17,233 nucleotides of DNA from positions 1 to 17,233 of the forward strand of contig JAPLRA010000438.1 of NCBI GenBank assembly GCA_026399445.1, given 5' to 3'. Within the stretch, counting starts at the first letter, position 1. Every line of letters starts with the position of its first letter. This document shows, piece by piece, positions 14,558-17,233 of this stretch. The position numbers and the translations under genes are program-made. The DNA is from Sulfuritalea sp. Its GTDB lineage: Bacteria; Pseudomonadota; Gammaproteobacteria; Burkholderiales; Rhodocyclaceae. Below the pieces are notes generated by a model. The model was not told the DNA's origin. It searched no databases and saw only the letters and a list, made by a program, of their open reading frames with translations.

Positions 14558-15055
14558 ATGGATGCCGAACTGAATGAGGCGCTGAAGCGGATCCTCGCCA
14601 GTTCCTCCGGCAATGTCAAAAAGGCTGCCATGGGAGGGATCCGCCACGCCGCAGAAATTCTCAACTTTGTCGGCCAGCAGGTGGAAACTGCCATTGTCGA
14701 CAACGTGCGCGAGTACGACCCTGAGCTCGCGCAGAAAATACTCGATGAAATGTTCGTCTTCGAGAATCTGCTGGACATCGATGACCGCGGCATCCAACTT
14801 TTGTTGCGCGAAGTACAGTCGGACTCGCTGATCATCGCGCTGAAAGGTGCTTCCCAGGAACTCCGCGAAAAAGTTTTCAAGAACATGTCGCAGCGTGCTG
14901 CGGAAATGCTCAGGGAGGATCTCGAATCCAAGGGTCCCGTGCGTCTTTCGGAAGTCGAAGGCGAGCAGAAGGAAATCCTCAAGATCGCCCGCCGGCTTGC
15001 CGATGAAGGTCAGCTTCAGCTCGGCGGTGCGGGTGAAGGCGACGCCTTCGTCTGA
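14558..15055 (+). CDS. FliG C-terminal fragment, possible internal reinitiation (165 residues)
   Basis: After the TGA, ATG 14558 in the same frame follows a GAGG at 14543-14546, so reinitiation is conceivable. The product would carry the C-terminal torque domain but lacks most of the middle domain. Its expression is unproven. Confidence 0.45.
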   Translation: MDAELNEALKRILASSSGNVKKAAMGGIRHAAEILNFVGQQVETAIVDNVREYDPELAQKILDEMFVFENLLDIDDRGIQLLLREVQSDSLIIALKGASQELREKVFKNMSQRAAEMLREDLESKGPVRLSEVEGEQKEILKIARRLADEGQLQLGGAGEGDAFV

Positions 15056-15060
15056 AAGCC

Positions 15061-15702
15061 ATGGACGAACACCCGAAATCATCGCTTACCGCGTGGGAGC
15101 GCTGGGAACTTGCCAGCTTCGATTCGTCTGTCGAGTCGTCCGTCGCCACGGCGACCAAACCCGGATTGCCTGCGGTCAACGACGACGAGGTTCACCGGAT
15201 TCGCGAACAGGCACGGCAGGAGGGGCACCAAGCCGGCTATGCCGCGGGGCAAGCGCAGGCGGAGGCCATGGGGCGCGAACAGGCCTTGCTTCTGGCGGAA
15301 ACCCTGCAGAACCTTGAACAATGCATCGCGGAGCTCAATCAGGCGGTAGCCGACGATTTGCTGGCCTTGAGCATTGAGGTCGCTCGACAGGTTGTCCGCC
15401 AGACGGTCGACGTGAAGCCGGAAGTGCTGCTGGGAGTGATCCGCGAAGCCCTGGAACAACTGCCCTTGCTGCACGCTGCCATTCATCTGCACCCCGAAGA
15501 CGCATCGCTTGCCCGTCTGCGTGCCGGTGACCAACTGACCCATGCCGGACACCGGATTCACGAAGACCCGAAGCTCAAGCGCGGTGACGTGATCATCGAA
15601 GCGGGCGGCAGCCATCTTGACGCAAGCCTGGCGACCCGCTGGAGGCGCGTGGTGGAAGCCCTCGGGCAACATGCCACGTGGATCGAGACCAGCGAGAAAT
15701 GA
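15061..15702 (+). CDS. fliH: Flagellar export apparatus regulator FliH
   Basis: FliH dimers bind and hold back the ATPase FliI and dock it at the export gate and C ring. The 213-residue protein begins with AWERWELASF; its two tryptophans (W12, W15) match the N-terminal Trp pair that in Salmonella FliH contacts FlhA. A GxxxG helix follows (G55, G59, G63 in EGHQAGYAAG), then a long helical stalk and a C-terminal domain (LALSIEVARQVVRQTVDVKPEVLLGVIREAL, HLHPEDASLARL, RGDVIIEAGGSHLDASLATRW) homologous to the peripheral stalk/V-ATPase E subunit. It starts 5 bp after fliG, and its stop overlaps the fliI ATG as ATGA, so translation is coupled. Confidence 0.93.
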   Translation: MDEHPKSSLTAWERWELASFDSSVESSVATATKPGLPAVNDDEVHRIREQARQEGHQAGYAAGQAQAEAMGREQALLLAETLQNLEQCIAELNQAVADDLLALSIEVARQVVRQTVDVKPEVLLGVIREALEQLPLLHAAIHLHPEDASLARLRAGDQLTHAGHRIHEDPKLKRGDVIIEAGGSHLDASLATRWRRVVEALGQHATWIETSEK

Positions 15703-17093
15703 ACGCCTCCGATCTGTCGCGCTTCCTCGGAAATTGCCGCGAACATGTTTCTGATGTGCGGCCCTGGTTGATCGCCGGACGACTGACCCGCATCAACGGT
15801 CTGGTGATGGAAGCATCGGGGCTCAAATTGCCGCTGGGTTCGGGGTGTCTGATACAAATACCGGGCAATGGCACGGTTGAAGCCGAAGTGGTCGGCTTTG
15901 CCGGCGATCGTCTGTACATGATGCCGGCCGAGGATGTTTACGGGCTTTCGCCTGGCGCACTGGTAATTCCGATGGAATTGCCGCCCCCTCCGCCGGTTCC
16001 AGGCCAGGTTTCGTCGCCGCTGCGACGGGCGCCGGACCGCGCCAAACATCTGCCGGTGGGTGATGAATTGCTCGGACGCGTGGTTGATGGCAATGGCCGC
16101 CCGCTCGACAGCCTTGGCCCGCTGAACAGCAAAAACACCCGGTCTCTCGCCAGTCGACCATTGAACCCGCTGCTGCGCGAGCCGATACGGCATACCATGG
16201 ATGTCGGCATCCGCGCCATCAACGCCCTGCTGACAGTGGGGCGCGGTCAGCGTCTGGGCCTGTTTTCAGGGTCTGGCGTTGGCAAGAGCGTGCTGCTCGG
16301 CATGATGGCCCGCTACACGGAAGCGGACGTGATTGTCGTCGGCCTGATCGGCGAGCGCGGCCGGGAAGTCAAGGAGTTCATCGAACTCAATCTGGGCGAC
16401 GAGGGTCGTGCCCGTTCCGTGGTGGTTGCGGCACCGGCCGACGTCAGCCCGCTCATGAGGCTGCAGGGAGCAGCCTATGCCACATCGATTGCCGAACATT
16501 TCCGTGACGAGGGCAAGCATGTTCTGCTGATCATGGACTCCCTGACTCGCTACGCCATGGCGCAACGCGAAATAGCGCTGGCGATTGGCGAACCGCCGGT
16601 GACACGAGGCTATCCGCCCTCTGTTTTCGCCCGCCTGCCGCAGTTGGTCGAGCGCGCAGGCAACGGCCCGGCCGGTGGTGGCTCGATTACCGCCTTCTAC
16701 ACGGTGCTGACCGAGGGCGACGACCCGCAGGACCCAATTGCCGATGCGGCGCGCGCCATTCTCGATGGCCACATCGTGCTCAACCGGTTTCTGGCGGATG
16801 CCGGACACTACCCGGCGATTGACATCGAGCAATCCATCTCCCGGGTGATGGCCAATCTGATCGCGACAGACCATCTGGATCAAGTTCGCCAGGTCAAACA
16901 GCTTTATTCGCGCTACCAGCGGGCGCGCGACCTTATTGCGGTCGGCGCCTATGCCGCCGGTTCCGATCCGTTGCTCGACCGGGCCATCATGATGAATCCC
17001 AGACTGGAGACCTTTCTTGAGCAACAGATCACCGAACGGGCTGACTGGAACTCATCGCGGCAGCGTCTGGCCGAGTTGTTTGGCGGAGCGTAA
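15699..17093 (+). CDS. fliI: Flagellum-specific export ATPase FliI
   Basis: FliI is the F1-beta-like ATPase that powers loading and unfolding of flagellar export substrates. The 464-residue protein has an N-terminal beta-barrel domain (to about 95), a proline run (95-101) in a short linker, and the catalytic domain: SGSGVGKS (Walker A, K196), the catalytic glutamate in GLIGERGREV (E219), Walker B LLIMDSLTR (D280), GEPPVTRGYPPSVFARLPQLVERAG and the ATPase signature PAIDIEQSIS (from 372). The C-terminal helical domain is complete. ATG 15699 overlaps the fliH TGA in ATGA; an in-frame GTG at 15678 is less likely. All catalytic residues are present, in contrast to the damage in fliG two genes upstream. 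Confidence 0.96.
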   Translation: MNASDLSRFLGNCREHVSDVRPWLIAGRLTRINGLVMEASGLKLPLGSGCLIQIPGNGTVEAEVVGFAGDRLYMMPAEDVYGLSPGALVIPMELPPPPPVPGQVSSPLRRAPDRAKHLPVGDELLGRVVDGNGRPLDSLGPLNSKNTRSLASRPLNPLLREPIRHTMDVGIRAINALLTVGRGQRLGLFSGSGVGKSVLLGMMARYTEADVIVVGLIGERGREVKEFIELNLGDEGRARSVVVAAPADVSPLMRLQGAAYATSIAEHFRDEGKHVLLIMDSLTRYAMAQREIALAIGEPPVTRGYPPSVFARLPQLVERAGNGPAGGGSITAFYTVLTEGDDPQDPIADAARAILDGHIVLNRFLADAGHYPAIDIEQSISRVMANLIATDHLDQVRQVKQLYSRYQRARDLIAVGAYAAGSDPLLDRAIMMNPRLETFLEQQITERADWNSSRQRLAELFGGA

Positions 17094-17132
17094 GATCACA
17101 AATTCCGATGTTGCCCACGGACTATCCTGGCC

Positions 17133-17233
17133 ATGCCCCGCACATTCCCTCTCCAGTCCTTGCTCGATCTTTCGCAGTTGCACCTCGATGAAGCGGGGCG
17201 AAAGCTGGGTGAATTGATCGCTGGCGAGAAGGA
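17133..17233 (+). CDS. fliJ: Flagellar export chaperone FliJ, N-terminal part (runs off window)
   Basis: The frame from ATG 17133 is open to the right edge and encodes PRTFPLQSLLDLSQLHLDEAGRKLGELIAGEK, matching the FliJ N-terminus (a coiled-coil protein that fits into the FliI hexamer like the F1 gamma subunit). Only 33 codons are seen. The 39-bp distance after fliI and the fixed fliF-G-H-I-J order support the call. Confidence 0.85.
   Translation, partial: MPRTFPLQSLLDLSQLHLDEAGRKLGELIAGEK

Larger units (their letters stand above)
14219..15055 (+). pseudogene. fliG: Rotor switch protein FliG gene with in-frame stop and internal deletion
   Basis: FliG couples the MS ring to the stator and sets rotation direction. 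Here one frame runs from ATG 14219 (17-bp overlap with fliF) to the stop at 15055, but it contains TGA at 14525-14527 where FliG proteins usually have Gly before Asp (GGC GGA GAC expected, GGC TGA GAC seen, one base). In addition LKWMDA is followed at once by ELNEALKRIL: about 57 residues of the middle domain, including the conserved EHPQ segment that contacts FliM, are missing without a shift. The remaining frame is 278 codons; usual FliG is about 331-338. N-terminal (residues 1-102) and C-terminal (MGGIRHAAEILNF, FENLLDIDDRGIQLLLREV, MSQRAAEMLREDLESKGPVRLSEVE) parts are otherwise well conserved. The damage must be recent, or an assembly error. Confidence 0.85.

Noticed and set aside
14303..15082. 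Minus-strand 259-residue open frame opposite fliG, continuous across the fliG stop and junction
   Set aside because: It is the antisense shadow of fliG-coding sequence; its continuity only reflects that the fliG deletion is in frame and that the TGA reads as a sense codon on the other strand.

Overview
The window is a GC-rich stretch of a flagellar gene cluster. Gene content and order (fliC-flaG-fliD-fliS-fliT-fliK-like-fhlB-ycgR, then fliE/flrC/flrB opposite fliFGHIJ) suggest a betaproteobacterium, most likely Rhodocyclales or a close relative. This placement rests on recognising protein families and order, not on a database search. About 22 genes or gene remnants fill nearly all of the window.

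Region 1 (1-7637, plus strand) holds late flagellar genes. A SPINDLY/OGT-type glycosyltransferase runs in from the left edge. A 309-bp gap follows with two tandem, near-consensus sigma-28 (FliA) promoters of identical core sequence. Next come a very short flagellin gene (fliC), a second flagellin copy broken by a 67-bp frameshifting deletion, a hairpin/terminator, and then flaG, fliD, fliS, two FliT-like chaperone genes, a FliK-like hook-length gene, an FhlB-type export-switch gene and a YcgR-type c-di-GMP flagellar brake.

Region 2 (7680-9403, minus strand) is a non-flagellar pair, an exported M48 metallopeptidase and rdgC, joined by a 4-bp GTGA overlap.

Region 3 (9493-12483, minus strand) is early-class regulation: flrB (soluble sensor kinase) and flrC (sigma-54 activator) overlap, followed by fliE, which has a very good sigma-54 promoter just after flrC.

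Region 4 (12622-17233, plus strand) is the basal body and export ATPase operon fliF-fliG-fliH-fliI-fliJ, divergent from flrB, with a plausible sigma-54 promoter and a CGGCAA-type palindrome in the divergent gap. fliG carries an in-frame TGA and lacks about 57 residues, including the EHPQ region of its middle domain.

Together the genes describe a normal hierarchy: FlrB/FlrC with sigma-54 drives fliE and probably fliF-J; FliA drives flagellin, cap, chaperones and brake. The unusual points are the two fresh-looking lesions in otherwise intact genes (fliC2 and fliG), which mean either recent loss of motility or sequence/assembly errors; the duplicated FliA promoter; the tandem FliT pair; and the matched CGGCAA boxes 9 bp upstream of both sigma-54 promoters. 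I found no CRISPR array, tRNA, rRNA, insertion sequence or sign of a wholly new system.
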